This document shows, piece by piece, positions 8,432-17,721 of a stretch of 64,000 nucleotides of DNA (positions are counted from its first letter, which is position 1; every line of letters starts with the position of its first letter). The stretch is from NCBI GenBank assembly GCA_910578275.1, contig CAJTPR010000001.1, forward strand, positions 62,001 through 126,000. Reading direction: 5' to 3'. The position numbers and the translations under genes were made by a program. Under the pieces are notes generated by a model, which was given only the letters and a program-made list of their open reading frames with translations, did no database searches and was not told the DNA's origin. The DNA comes from an uncultured Bacteroidales bacterium (lineage in GTDB: Bacteria; Bacteroidota; Bacteroidia; Bacteroidales; P3).

Positions 8432-11400
8432 TTATCTGACCATTACTTTCTCCACTGTCGCTGCGGCCCTGACCACATAGAACCCAGGCGCCACATGCAA
8501 GATGCTCTCGTCCTTTCCTCTTTCCTTACGGACAAGTTTTCCGTCTATCGAAAAGACTTCTATCTGCTTGCCGGCGGCTCCCCTTACAAGGATCTGATTC
8601 TTTCCGGCGATAATGGAGATGCCGGAGTTCTCTCCTCTATCCACCCCGACATACTCCCCTACCATCACTTCGTTGGATGAGGCGGACTCACCTCGATCAT
8701 ACACGGTAGTCACACGATAATTGTGAGCCCCGGGCTGATCTTTATCCGTAAAAGAGATTTCAGAAAGCAGCCCTGTGTTCAACTTTTCCCCATCACGGAA
8801 GATATTGTAACCAAGCACCTGCAAATCCGCCGCAGGATTGGCCCGCTCAAAGGTGATATCATCCACAAAAAGGGCAAACTGACGGTTGGACACACAACGG
8901 ATGGCAAAGTATTTCGCGCCTTCCGGAATATCGAACCTGTATTCTTTCCATTCAACCGGAACATGGTCTTCTGCCGCTATCTTGATGAATTCATCCACAT
9001 CGGTACCGGTCATTGAATACAGGAACTCAAACTGCTCGTTATACTCCGCCCCTACCGATTTGGCATAGAAACCAACCGTCTGCGCCTTGCCTGAGAGAGT
9101 CGGCGAAATCATCCAGTCGTCGTTGGGACTTGTCGGCGCACAGAGACATACAAAGGCCTGATGACCGCTGCGGGGCTGCCACGAACGGACCGTGATACCG
9201 AGCTGGGCCGGATTGAAAACAATGAAGCTCAATTCACGGCCTCTGGCAATGTTGGGATGTTCAAAGCCTGCCAATCCGTTGGAACCCTCACCGTCACCAT
9301 CGTACATGGTCCAATCCCCGACATAGTCATTGTCAAGCGCAGAAGACGGAAAACCGACAGAAAAGGGAACATAACGCTCGCCGTCATCGGTCACCTTGAC
9401 ATCACCCGGATCGAGACGCGGGGCCGTCCATTCAAGAAGCACATCCTTGGCTTCCCGATGTGCCGTCAGGTTTTCCACCACGGGATAATCACGATGGATG
9501 ATCATCGTGGAGACAGTGTCGGAGGTATTGTCTGCCGCATTTTCATCCTCATAGTCGATAACGGCATAGAACGTGGTATTTTCCGGGAAAACAGGCGAGA
9601 TTGCAATCGAAAATCCTACAACCTGCTTGGCGGCGGCCTTCAACGACGGCATCTGCTTGCCGGCTATTTTAGCGCCATTGCAATAAAGGTCGACGGAATA
9701 TGCACGCGACGCATTTTCTCCGTTATTCTCAACAGTCACGGTAACCTGACTTGTGCTTCCGGGCATCATTTTGTTGGCAGCTTCTATGGAGAATACAGCC
9801 AAGTTGTCATCGAGAACTTCGGCAATACGGAAATTGTCCACATACAACACATATTTGCGGATGATGTAGGAAAGACGCACCTGTATATCCTTTCCGATAT
9901 ATTCTTCAAGCGAACAGGAATACTTTTCCCAGTGCTGCTCCTCACCTCCTTGGTTCAGCGGGGTCACACCTACCTGCCTGAATCCGTTCCCGTCATTGAT
10001 TTCAACGACGATCTCCTCTCCTTCCGGGGAGGTCGGGATACTCCAGTACCAAAAAGAGAAAGCCGGTTTTTTGCCTTCAATGTGGATTTTTCCGGTAAAT
10101 ACACTTCCCTTTTTGTCGATGGCGCCGGTATAGAAGAGACAACGGCCGTCACCATCCTGATCTTTCTGATCCCATATCTGCCATACGGCACCCTCGTTCT
10201 CATTTTCTTCTCCAAGGATACCTCGCAACGTACCTCCGAATGTCTCCACATAAGGCATGCTGTAGGCATCCCCCACCGGTATGACCGGAGCCACGCATAC
10301 ATTGGCGGTATTCTTTCCTTTTTCGGTCGCGGCAAACACACCGTATTTGATAAACGCCTGCATGCCCGCTTCGATGTCGAATCTTTCGGTATAACCGAGT
10401 TTTTTGAGATCCGTAACGGCCTCTATCCACGTCATGGTGTTGTCATCGTATCTGGCCACCGTATAGGAAACGAATTCCTCATTGACGGGGCAACCGTCGA
10501 TGTCTGCCTCGGGGGCTTCCCATGTAATGTCTACCGTACGGTGGTCTGCCCTTTCTTTAGCCTTGGCGTTTCCGGGAGCGCCAGGCACATTTATGCCGGC
10601 ATAGGCCCTTGCCTCGGCGGCCTTGCCTCGGCCTGCCTCATTGTAAGCGTAGGTGGTATAGATGTGCAATCCCTCGCTCATGTCATTGTCGGAAAAATCA
10701 AACGATGCGCCGGGTGCGGGGCTGTCGTAAGTCTGCAGCAGGGTATCGTCGCGGAACAACTCCATTTTTTCAATGTTGGAGAGCTGGCTGCCATCAATAC
10801 ACTTGGCGGGAGCGGCAACCTTGACCTCCACGCTCATGCCACCTTGTTTATCGGCCAAGGCCGACAGGGAAGGCGCATCGGGAGCTCCGGCGGAGGTTCC
10901 GGCATCCACAGCCATTCCATAAGCGTACATTCCATAAGCGTCGGGATCACTTATACCATGTATGGCGAGATAATACTTTCCTGAAGTTTCCACTTGAAAC
11001 GTTTCGCTGTAGACCTCTTTTTCTGCCGAATAGGTCAATGGCTCGATGATGGTCCGGATACAACTTTCCTTAGCCGGAGCGGTGGCAAGCAAAGCTTCGA
11101 ATATCTCTTTGTTACCGTATTGCGGCAGACGCACTCCCATCACGGCGGAAAATTTATAGAGCCGGCCTGCTTCCAAACGCACAGGGGCGGAGAATATATA
11201 GTCATCTCCCTTGGTAACGCTGGTGGGATAAAGGAAAAGACACTCATCGTCCAGCATCCATATACGTCCGTCATTGTTGGCGTCAATAATAGTCAGGTCG
11301 GCAATGGCCTCCCGGGAGGTGAACATCACTTCGTAGGGAAGTTTGACCGCTCCAAGCCGATATTCGGGACTTAACGTGGCCGCACCGGCAACGCCTCTGT

Positions 11401-12871
11401 TTACGGGAACCACCTCATAACGGTAATTTATCAATTCCGTGGTTTCCGGAACGACATCTTCATAAGTAGTTGCCTTAAGCTTGTCTGCCACTACGATATT
11501 TCCAGGCTGTCGTGTGATGGTATACGTTACACTATCCTTATCGAATATACCGGCATCGGCAGATTTTTCCGAGGCAGGCCAACCAATAATGAAACGGTCT
11601 TCCTCATAACGGATAGTCACGCTATCTACAGCCACCGGCCTTCCATAACCGATATGTCGGTTCAGGTAGGCTTCGGGGCCGGTTCCGGCATCATTGCTTA
11701 ACGAGACAATGAATGTATAGGAGCCCGATGCTGCCAGGGTGACCGGTATGTCCTGCGATTTTCCGCCTGAAATCGAGCCTGTCGACAAGATGGTGCCGTC
11801 TTGAACGGCTACACGGTAGGTAAGATCCGTCATCAAGGGCTCTCCTCCGACAGTAAGCATCGGTGCCGTGAATGAAATCGTTCCCGAGAGTGTAGCATGG
11901 TCGAATGTGGCGCTGAGGCCGGTAACCTGCCGCGGTGCCCCGGACGGGTATTCTTTCTCCGGAATATACATGCCGGCAAGCTGTTCACCGTCTTCCATAT
12001 CATACAACTTGGTAACGGCTCCGTCTTTGGTATCAATGGCATATAGCGTGGTCGCCGTATCAGCGCAAGTGAGAAAATAAAACAGGCCCGACGCATCATC
12101 GATGGTACCCGTCGTCTGGTATTGAGACCTTAAACCGGTGCTGGCAATCAACGTCATCTTGCCCGTTTCTTTTTCTACCGAATAGAATCTGCCGGAACGG
12201 TCAATGGCAAACAGGTTGCCAAGTTTGTCTATGCCCAACGCATTCCAGGCTTCCGAAAGCCCGACAATAACGGTACGTTCCACATCGGCTTGTTCAGGAT
12301 CAAGCTTGCCGAACACATAATCCGTGTTATTATTTCCGGTTTCGGCGCGAAAACAGCCATACACCATGCCCGAAGTGTGGTCGTATGCCAAATCCCTGGC
12401 TATGTTGACTTCCATTCCCTGTTGCCGTGTAACGGTGTAGTCGGAGAGATCCAGAATATAGGAATCGACAAGAACCAATCCCCATGAGGGCATAATCGAA
12501 TAACGGGTATAGAAATATTTTCCGTTACCGATATACGTCGCCCCTCCCGTAGGATCCAATGGATCCGAACCGGTTATTTCTTTCAGGCATTTGCTGCCGT
12601 ATTCGGACAAAGGGTATTCGTACAATCCGAATCGCTGTTGCTGGTTCGCTATCCATGAGTCTTTCGAAAGCACGGCGGTTCGGAACACCTCGCTGGTGGC
12701 CACGCCGCCGTTTGCCTCTTTAATCGGCTTGTGCGGATTTTGCCGCATAATCGATTTATGCGTATTCCGTTTCAAAAGAATCTCCCCGTTATCAGCATGG
12801 AGAGCGGGCAATGCAAAAAAGGTGGCCATGAAGGTCATCGCCACCTTTTTCAATGTGTTTCCCTTTTTCAT
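8432..12871 (-). CDS. Large secreted multidomain protein with T9SS type A C-terminal domain
   Basis: 1479 residues starting MKKGNTLKK, with a signal peptide ending near LPALHA; an upstream in-frame ATG at 12904 would add 11 residues without improving the signal. Layout: an N-terminal part with a beta-propeller-like series (AYDHTSGMVYG, GIDKLGNLFAIDRSGRFY, LYAIDTKDGAVTKLY); several fibronectin-III-like domains; two choice-of-anchor-J/cleaved-adhesin-like domains (one ending YVLYVDNFRI, the other containing DDWMISPTLSGK and ending FALFVDDITFE); a CARDB-like domain between them; and a final tail of about 70 residues (GKQIEVFSIDGKLVRKE ... PGFYVVRAAATVEKVMVR) matching a T9SS type A sorting domain. 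It should be exported by the Por/Gld machinery at 55-61 kb and held at or released from the surface. Ligand or enzymatic activity is unknown. Base composition looks lower in GC than its neighbours. Confidence 0.85.
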   Translation of the reverse strand: MKKGNTLKKVAMTFMATFFALPALHADNGEILLKRNTHKSIMRQNPHKPIKEANGGVATSEVFRTAVLSKDSWIANQQQRFGLYEYPLSEYGSKCLKEITGSDPLDPTGGATYIGNGKYFYTRYSIMPSWGLVLVDSYILDLSDYTVTRQQGMEVNIARDLAYDHTSGMVYGCFRAETGNNNTDYVFGKLDPEQADVERTVIVGLSEAWNALGIDKLGNLFAIDRSGRFYSVEKETGKMTLIASTGLRSQYQTTGTIDDASGLFYFLTCADTATTLYAIDTKDGAVTKLYDMEDGEQLAGMYIPEKEYPSGAPRQVTGLSATFDHATLSGTISFTAPMLTVGGEPLMTDLTYRVAVQDGTILSTGSISGGKSQDIPVTLAASGSYTFIVSLSNDAGTGPEAYLNRHIGYGRPVAVDSVTIRYEEDRFIIGWPASEKSADAGIFDKDSVTYTITRQPGNIVVADKLKATTYEDVVPETTELINYRYEVVPVNRGVAGAATLSPEYRLGAVKLPYEVMFTSREAIADLTIIDANNDGRIWMLDDECLFLYPTSVTKGDDYIFSAPVRLEAGRLYKFSAVMGVRLPQYGNKEIFEALLATAPAKESCIRTIIEPLTYSAEKEVYSETFQVETSGKYYLAIHGISDPDAYGMYAYGMAVDAGTSAGAPDAPSLSALADKQGGMSVEVKVAAPAKCIDGSQLSNIEKMELFRDDTLLQTYDSPAPGASFDFSDNDMSEGLHIYTTYAYNEAGRGKAAEARAYAGINVPGAPGNAKAKERADHRTVDITWEAPEADIDGCPVNEEFVSYTVARYDDNTMTWIEAVTDLKKLGYTERFDIEAGMQAFIKYGVFAATEKGKNTANVCVAPVIPVGDAYSMPYVETFGGTLRGILGEENENEGAVWQIWDQKDQDGDGRCLFYTGAIDKKGSVFTGKIHIEGKKPAFSFWYWSIPTSPEGEEIVVEINDGNGFRQVGVTPLNQGGEEQHWEKYSCSLEEYIGKDIQVRLSYIIRKYVLYVDNFRIAEVLDDNLAVFSIEAANKMMPGSTSQVTVTVENNGENASRAYSVDLYCNGAKIAGKQMPSLKAAAKQVVGFSIAISPVFPENTTFYAVIDYEDENAADNTSDTVSTMIIHRDYPVVENLTAHREAKDVLLEWTAPRLDPGDVKVTDDGERYVPFSVGFPSSALDNDYVGDWTMYDGDGEGSNGLAGFEHPNIARGRELSFIVFNPAQLGITVRSWQPRSGHQAFVCLCAPTSPNDDWMISPTLSGKAQTVGFYAKSVGAEYNEQFEFLYSMTGTDVDEFIKIAAEDHVPVEWKEYRFDIPEGAKYFAIRCVSNRQFALFVDDITFERANPAADLQVLGYNIFRDGEKLNTGLLSEISFTDKDQPGAHNYRVTTVYDRGESASSNEVMVGEYVGVDRGENSGISIIAGKNQILVRGAAGKQIEVFSIDGKLVRKERGKDESILHVAPGFYVVRAAATVEKVMVR

Positions 12872-13550
12872 AAAATTGGTTTGTAATGTTTTATGCAAAA
12901 GCATAAAATGGTTGTTGTTTTTACTCGACCATAATATTAATAAATTTCCTTGAAACGATAAAACAACAAGGATGCCGTTGAATCCCGCTGCGGTCCGGAA
13001 TACGTTACGGAAGTATGGTTAAAATCATACGAGTTGCTATCAATTCTACACAAAAAAATTATTTGAATGATACCCTTGGTACCGGGAGCCTTCCGTTTTT
13101 ATTTGCCTGACGACCGAAACATTTCGGCCATGCAACGCTTTTTCTGATCCATATTGATAATAAGTACCGCCGACCCGGATGGTTCACGATCCGCTCGTTT
13201 TTGCCATTTCGCCATCCCATTGCCCGACGGGGATATGGATGCCCGTACCGATCATCTTGCGGTGCGGCCTGCCGAAGATGCCCACAAGGCCAGTTGGCTC
13301 TCCTTGGATCGGGTCTTGTGCTGTTCGAGTATGAAAGTGCACCTTGCCATGTCCGGAAAGTTTTGAAAAGGACTTGGCCCTGTGCCATATACGTTCCCCG
13401 CCATATAACCCGAAATCCATATGGCATTTGCAGGCCGAAAACGGCCTGCAATGGCTTCAAACGGCACATCAAGATCTTTTTTTACCAAGAACACGGTCTT
13501 TTCCGACCCCATCGCGCCCGGAATGGCGCGTAACCATCTGACTAAAATAG
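12872..13550. other. Gene-poor intergenic region
   Basis: About 680 nt between the secreted protein gene and the tRNA-Asp terminator. The first 180 nt are AT-rich and should hold the promoter of the minus-strand gene, but no TAnnTTTG box is convincing. The remainder contains overlapping short open frames on both strands (for example 13184-13420 minus, 78 codons) with no recognisable family, and a perfect 10-bp hairpin at 13428-13451. It may be a decayed gene or contain a small RNA; neither is shown. Confidence 0.6.
13428..13451. repeat. Perfect hairpin with AAAA loop
   Basis: TTGCAGGCCG (13428-13437), AAAA loop, CGGCCTGCAA (13442-13451): a 10-bp perfect stem. No T-run follows on either strand, so it is not a simple intrinsic terminator. 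It lies in the gene-poor stretch. Confidence 0.6.
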
Positions 13551-13571
13551 AAAAAGGAGCGTTATCGCTCC
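13551..13571 (-). terminator. Terminator of tRNA-Asp
   Basis: On the minus strand GGAGCG, loop ATAA, CGCTCC, then TTTTT (plus coordinates 13551-13571), starting 8 nt past the encoded CCA of the tRNA. Confidence 0.8.
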
Positions 13572-13578
13572 CTCTTGT

Positions 13579-13655
13579 TGGCGGTCCGGACGAGACTCGA
13601 ACTCGCGACCCCATGCGTGACAGGCATGTATTCTAACCAACTGAACTACCGGACC
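13579..13655 (-). tRNA. tRNA-Asp (anticodon GTC)
   Basis: A full cloverleaf read on the minus strand: acceptor GGTCCGG (13655-13649) pairs with CCGGACC, discriminator G, and the 3' CCA is encoded (13581-13579). The anticodon stem CATGC/GCATG holds the loop CTGTCAC with anticodon GTC. The T-loop reads GTTCGAGTC. It has its own promoter (13672-13702) and terminator (13551-13571). Confidence 0.97.
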
Positions 13656-13671
13656 TCTCGGATTGAGGCTG

Positions 13672-13702
13672 CAAAGATATGTACTATTTTTGAATTTCCA
13701 AA
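13672..13702 (-). promoter_or_regulatory. Promoter of tRNA-Asp
   Basis: On the minus strand TTTG (13702-13699), 19 nt, TATCTTTG (13679-13672). A full match to the Bacteroidota consensus, with initiation about 10 nt before the mature tRNA. It separates the tRNA from the atp operon read-through. Confidence 0.8.
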
Positions 13703-13735
13703 ATAAAATATCAAGGCCTCTGCAAAAAAACTCCG

Positions 13736-14707
13736 TTACTGGCAATCGGCAAGGGCGTTGGCGCCGCTCACGATTTCCAACAATTCGTTGGTAATGGCCG
13801 ACTGGCGAAGCTTGTTGTATTTGAGGTTGAGTTCCTTGATGAGTTCTTCCGCGTTTTCCGAAGCCTTGCTCATGGCCGTCATGCGCGCCCCGTGTTCGGC
13901 CACCAGCGACTGGCACAAGGCCAAATAGAAATAGAGCACGGAAACCATCGGCAACATGGTATCGATGACCGTTTGACGATCGGGCAATATCTCCACGTCT
14001 TCCGAAAAGAACGAACCGAAATCCATGGCCGAATGGGCTTCCTTGAGCGCGGCCGCCGACGCGAACTGACGGCGTTCTTCCGACAAAAGCCTGTCTCCGG
14101 CATTCAAAATACCGTCTATGGGCAACACCTTGCGCGCCCTGACGATCTGCGAGGCGGCGTTTATCGGCTTCACGCACACCATGTCGACCCTGTGGTAATC
14201 GCCTTTTTCATACTTCTCCACCACTTTCCGCATAAAGGCGGACACCTTTGCATAGTCGGCATCGGTAGGCTGGAAAGCGGGAACATCCGTCTCTTTCCGA
14301 TAATCCTTGCCCGCGAAATAAGATACGGCACGATTGCCGACCGGAAGCACATGCACGTTCCCTGCCGGCAAATGACCGTATTGACGGCTGATATAAGCCT
14401 CGGCCTCCTTGCAGACGTTGGAATTGAAATTTCCGCACATGCCCTTGTCGGCGGCCAACACGATGACCAAGACCCGTTCCACCTTGTCGTATCCGTATCC
14501 CAAGAGGCTGTTCCGGCCATCACGATCCACCGCTCCCGCCACGTTGCGGTATATCTCGAGCAAACGGAAGCAAATGGCACGGACATTGGCGGTCCTTACC
14601 TGCGCCTTGCGCCATTTCGACACCGAAACCATTTTCATGGCCGAAGTGAGCTGCTGCGTGGAGCGAGCCGATTCCAAGCGGGTCCTGAGTTCCTTTAAGC
14701 CTGCCAT
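13736..14707 (-). CDS. atpG: ATP synthase F1 subunit gamma
   Basis: 323 residues, longer than the roughly 290 of E. coli because of insertions in the middle. Gamma is the central rotor shaft coupling ring rotation to catalysis. Both coiled-coil ends are clear: MAGLKELRTRLESARSTQQL at the N-terminus, with SAMKMVSVSKWRKAQ, and a C-terminal helix with ELIKELNLKYNKLRQSAI and ITNELLEIVSGANAL. It lies 6 nt downstream of atpA and is the last gene of the atp operon. Confidence 0.96.
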   Translation of the reverse strand: MAGLKELRTRLESARSTQQLTSAMKMVSVSKWRKAQVRTANVRAICFRLLEIYRNVAGAVDRDGRNSLLGYGYDKVERVLVIVLAADKGMCGNFNSNVCKEAEAYISRQYGHLPAGNVHVLPVGNRAVSYFAGKDYRKETDVPAFQPTDADYAKVSAFMRKVVEKYEKGDYHRVDMVCVKPINAASQIVRARKVLPIDGILNAGDRLLSEERRQFASAAALKEAHSAMDFGSFFSEDVEILPDRQTVIDTMLPMVSVLYFYLALCQSLVAEHGARMTAMSKASENAEELIKELNLKYNKLRQSAITNELLEIVSGANALADCQ

Positions 14708-14713
14708 GGTTTC

Positions 14714-16312
14714 TTAGTCTGCGGTTGATGCGGAAACGTTTTCTACCGAACCGGCAGCCGTCTTCTTGAGCACTTCCTCTATCTTGGCATCCATCTCCCC
14801 TGCGGCGATGCGTGCCAGCACATCGGCATGGTCGTGGCGCAACTGGCGCAAGTAGTCCTGCTGGAAAGCCGCCACCTTGTCTACGGGAAGTTTCAGCAAC
14901 AAACCTTTCACTCCGCAATACAGCACGGCCACCTGTTCTTCCACCTTCATGGGCGAATATTGCGGTTGCTTGAGCAGTTCCACGTTGCGATGCCCCTTGT
15001 CGAGAGCCAGTTTCGTAGCGGGATCCAAGTCGGAACCGAACTTGGAGAACGATTCCAGTTCGCGGAACTGGGCCTGGTCGAGCTTCAACGTGCCGGCCAC
15101 TTTCTTCATCGACTTGATCTGCGCCGCGCCGCCTACCCTCGACACGGAAATACCCACATTGATAGCCGGACGGACGCCGGCGTTGAACAGGCTCGTCTCA
15201 AGAAAAATCTGCCCGTCGGTAATCGAGATGACATTGGTCGGTATGTAGGCCGAAACGTCACCCTCCTGGGTCTCGATGATGGGCAGGGCCGTCAGCGAAC
15301 CGCCGCCCTTGACCTTGCCTTGAAGGCATTCGGGCACATCGTTCATCTCCTTGGCCACGTCGTCGGAGCGGATAATCTTGGCCGCACGTTCCAGCAAGCG
15401 GGAATGCAAGTAGAAGACATCGCCCGGATAAGCCTCCCGTCCCGGCGGACGGCGCAAAAGCAACGAAACCTCGCGGTAGGCCACCGCCTGCTTCGACAAG
15501 TCGTCATAGACCACCAGCGCATGACGGCCCGTATCGCGGAAATATTCCCCGATGGCCGCCCCGGCGAACGGGGCGTAGAACTGCATGGCCGCCGGATCGG
15601 CCGCCATGGCGGCCACCACGACCGTATAGGGCATCGCTCCGTTGTCTTGCAGGGTCTTTACGACCGAAGCCACCGTGGAGCCTTTCTGGCCGATGGCCAC
15701 ATATATGCAATATATGGGATCGCCCGCCTCGTAACGGGCTTTCTGGTTCAAGATGGTATCGACGGCGATGGCGGTCTTGCCCGTCTGACGGTCGCCGATG
15801 ATGAGTTCACGCTGTCCGCGTCCGATGGGAATCATGGCGTCCACGCTCTTGAGGCCTGTCTGCAAAGGTCGCGCCACCGGTTCACGGTAAATCACGCCGG
15901 GCGCCTTGCGTTCAAGCGGCATCTGCAGCAATTCGCCCTCGATAGGCCCCTTGCCGTCTATGGGTTCGCCCAAGGTATTGACCACGCGCCCCAACATGCT
16001 TTCGCCCACCCCGACGGATGCGATCCGGTGCGTCCGCCGAACCTTGTCTCCCTCCTGCACTTCCGACGAGTTGCCCAACATCACCACGCCCACGTTGTCT
16101 TCTTCCAAGTTGAGCACGATACCGTTCACGCCCGCCGCCGGGAACTCCACCAATTCGCCCGCTTCGGCATTGTCCAGGCCGAAAACGCGCGCGATGCCGT
16201 CGCCGGCCTTCAGCACGGTTCCCACCTCCTGCATGTCCTCGTTCAGGTCGAAACCCGCCAATTGGCGTTTCAAAATATCCGTCACTTCCGACGCCTTGAT
16301 ACCTGTCATCAT
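14714..16312 (-). CDS. atpA: ATP synthase F1 subunit alpha
   Basis: 532 residues, a non-catalytic nucleotide-binding subunit of F1. Walker A is GDRQTGKT at residues 173-180, preceded by the conserved SVDAMIPIGRGQREL. The segment VSLLLRRPPGREAYPGDVFY and the C-terminal QYSPMKVEEQVAVLY are alpha-subunit hallmarks. The tail carries an extra EVLKKTAAGSVENVSASTAD stretch. Gene order atpH-atpA-atpG is standard. The first of two adjacent ATG codons is used. Confidence 0.98.
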   Translation of the reverse strand: MMTGIKASEVTDILKRQLAGFDLNEDMQEVGTVLKAGDGIARVFGLDNAEAGELVEFPAAGVNGIVLNLEEDNVGVVMLGNSSEVQEGDKVRRTHRIASVGVGESMLGRVVNTLGEPIDGKGPIEGELLQMPLERKAPGVIYREPVARPLQTGLKSVDAMIPIGRGQRELIIGDRQTGKTAIAVDTILNQKARYEAGDPIYCIYVAIGQKGSTVASVVKTLQDNGAMPYTVVVAAMAADPAAMQFYAPFAGAAIGEYFRDTGRHALVVYDDLSKQAVAYREVSLLLRRPPGREAYPGDVFYLHSRLLERAAKIIRSDDVAKEMNDVPECLQGKVKGGGSLTALPIIETQEGDVSAYIPTNVISITDGQIFLETSLFNAGVRPAINVGISVSRVGGAAQIKSMKKVAGTLKLDQAQFRELESFSKFGSDLDPATKLALDKGHRNVELLKQPQYSPMKVEEQVAVLYCGVKGLLLKLPVDKVAAFQQDYLRQLRHDHADVLARIAAGEMDAKIEEVLKKTAAGSVENVSASTAD

Positions 16313-16360
16313 CTCTTTCTGTATGCTTTTTGTTAAAACCCGACCGTTTTCCCGGTCTTC

Positions 16361-16900
16361 CTACGCGCCCAATTCCCTACGCAGCCTGTGCAGCCGGCCT
16401 GCCACGCTGCAGTCGGCAAAACGCCAATCCAGGCGCAACGTGAATCCGCCAAGCAGCCAGGGAGCCACCTTGTTGACCATTTCGACCTGGCTGTCGGGCA
16501 TGTTTTTCGCGAACCATTCATCGAACAACCTCTGCTCGGATCCGGTAAGCGGCCGGGGGGTCCCCACCACCGCACGCACGATGCCTTTTTTCTTGCGATA
16601 CAAGGCCACGTATTCGTGCACGATGCCCGAAACGTCCGCGCTCCGATGTTTTTCTATGATCAAATTAAGGAAACGTATGCAAAGTCCGTCCAGATGCCCC
16701 TTGAAGAACCCGGCGATGGTCTGCTTCTTGAGCCTGACCGGTATCACGGGACTGGCCATCCAGGCCCTTACCTCCCGTGCCTGCGAGAAAAAATCCATGA
16801 GCACCTGCATCTGCGGATACACGTGCTCGTTCTGGGAATATTCCTCGGCCAGGTCGTAAAGCGCGCGGGCGTAGCGTATGTTCGCCTTGGATTGTTGCAT
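16361..16900 (-). CDS. atpH: ATP synthase F1 subunit delta
   Basis: 179 residues, the peripheral-stalk subunit (OSCP homologue) joining F1 to subunit b. The N-terminal helical domain (NIRYARALYDLAEEYSQNE) and the C-terminal segment with NKVAPWLLGGFTLRLDWR (compare the family's I-N-P-x-L-x-G-G-F) support the call. It starts 2 nt after the stop of atpF and is followed by atpA. Confidence 0.93.
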   Translation of the reverse strand: MQQSKANIRYARALYDLAEEYSQNEHVYPQMQVLMDFFSQAREVRAWMASPVIPVRLKKQTIAGFFKGHLDGLCIRFLNLIIEKHRSADVSGIVHEYVALYRKKKGIVRAVVGTPRPLTGSEQRLFDEWFAKNMPDSQVEMVNKVAPWLLGGFTLRLDWRFADCSVAGRLHRLRRELGA

Positions 16901-16902
16901 GA

Positions 16903-17394
16903 CTATAGCTTCACGTTTTTCAGTTCCTGTTCGATGTAAGCCTGCTGACGGTCGCTGTCGGAAAGCTCGGCACCCAGTATCTTTTCGGCCATATCCACCG
17001 AAACGGAAACAACCTGTTTCTTGATTTCGTCCAAGGCCATGCGTCTTTCCCGATCGATGTCGTTCCGCGCCGAAGCCATCATCCGTTCATACTCGGCATG
17101 CGCCTTTTCCCGGCTTTCCTCCTCGATCTTGCGTTTGATCTGGTCGGCTTCCGCCAATATCCTCTCGCGTTCGGAGCGGGCCTGTTCCATCATCGCCTTG
17201 TTTTCGACCTGCATACGTTCCATTTCCTCTCGCATGCTCTCCGTCCGGCTCAAGGCCGTGGCGATCTTCTCCTCCCTTTTCTCGAGCATCCCGTTTATGA
17301 CAGGAAACGCCCACTTCCTAAGTATGAGGAAAAGCAGGATGAATATGAGGCAGGTCCAGAACAGGACGCCGATTCCCGGCATTACCAATTCCAT
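16903..17394 (-). CDS. atpF: ATP synthase F0 subunit b
   Basis: 163 residues: one N-terminal transmembrane helix (GIGVLFWTCLIFILLFLILR) followed by a long charged helix with heptad character (ATALSRTESMREEMERMQVE onward) ending ILGAELSDSDRQQAYIEQEL. This is the peripheral stalk that holds F1 stationary. It lies between atpE and atpH in the usual order. Confidence 0.95.
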   Translation of the reverse strand: MELVMPGIGVLFWTCLIFILLFLILRKWAFPVINGMLEKREEKIATALSRTESMREEMERMQVENKAMMEQARSERERILAEADQIKRKIEEESREKAHAEYERMMASARNDIDRERRMALDEIKKQVVSVSVDMAEKILGAELSDSDRQQAYIEQELKNVKL

Positions 17395-17414
17395 AGCAGC
17401 AATTTTTTAATGCC

Positions 17415-17696
17415 CTACATGACAACCGCCAACAAGCCTACGACGACCGCGAAGAGGGACACCCCTTCCACGAAAGCGGCGGTAAGGATCATGTTGGTCC
17501 GGATGTCGTTGGCGGCTTCGGGCTGACGGGCGATGGCATCGACGGCACCCTTGCCGATGTTACCGATACCGAGGGCGGCGGCGATGGCGGCAAGGCCGGC
17601 ACCTACGGCACCTCCCATCTTGGCCAAGGCACTCAGATCCGTGACCGTGGGCAAGGCATTGTTTACTGCGTCTAAAAGAATGGATAAGGACAACAT
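17415..17696 (-). CDS. atpE: ATP synthase F0 subunit c
   Basis: 93 residues, a two-helix ring-forming proteolipid. Glycine-rich first helix (GGAVGAGLAAIAAALGIGN), polar loop with RQPE (residues 57-60) and a second helix with the ion-binding Glu in AAFVEGVSLF (E77). The residue after the Glu is Gly rather than Ser/Thr, which argues for protons rather than sodium as the coupling ion (inference from known Na+-type c subunits). Confidence 0.96.
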   Translation of the reverse strand: MLSLSILLDAVNNALPTVTDLSALAKMGGAVGAGLAAIAAALGIGNIGKGAVDAIARQPEAANDIRTNMILTAAFVEGVSLFAVVVGLLAVVM

Positions 17697-17721
17697 GATT
17701 GTATGTTTTTTTGGTTATTTG

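Noticed and set aside
9161..10984. A 607-codon frame antisense to the large secreted protein
   Set aside because: The sense protein has a signal peptide, domains and a sorting tail; the antisense frame has none.
13184..13420. A 78-codon minus-strand frame in the gene-poor region
   Set aside because: Slightly protein-like, but no recognisable family, no promoter and several overlapping frames of equal length; not supported as a gene.
14828..16336. A 502-codon frame antisense to atpA
   Set aside because: Codon-bias shadow of a highly conserved gene.
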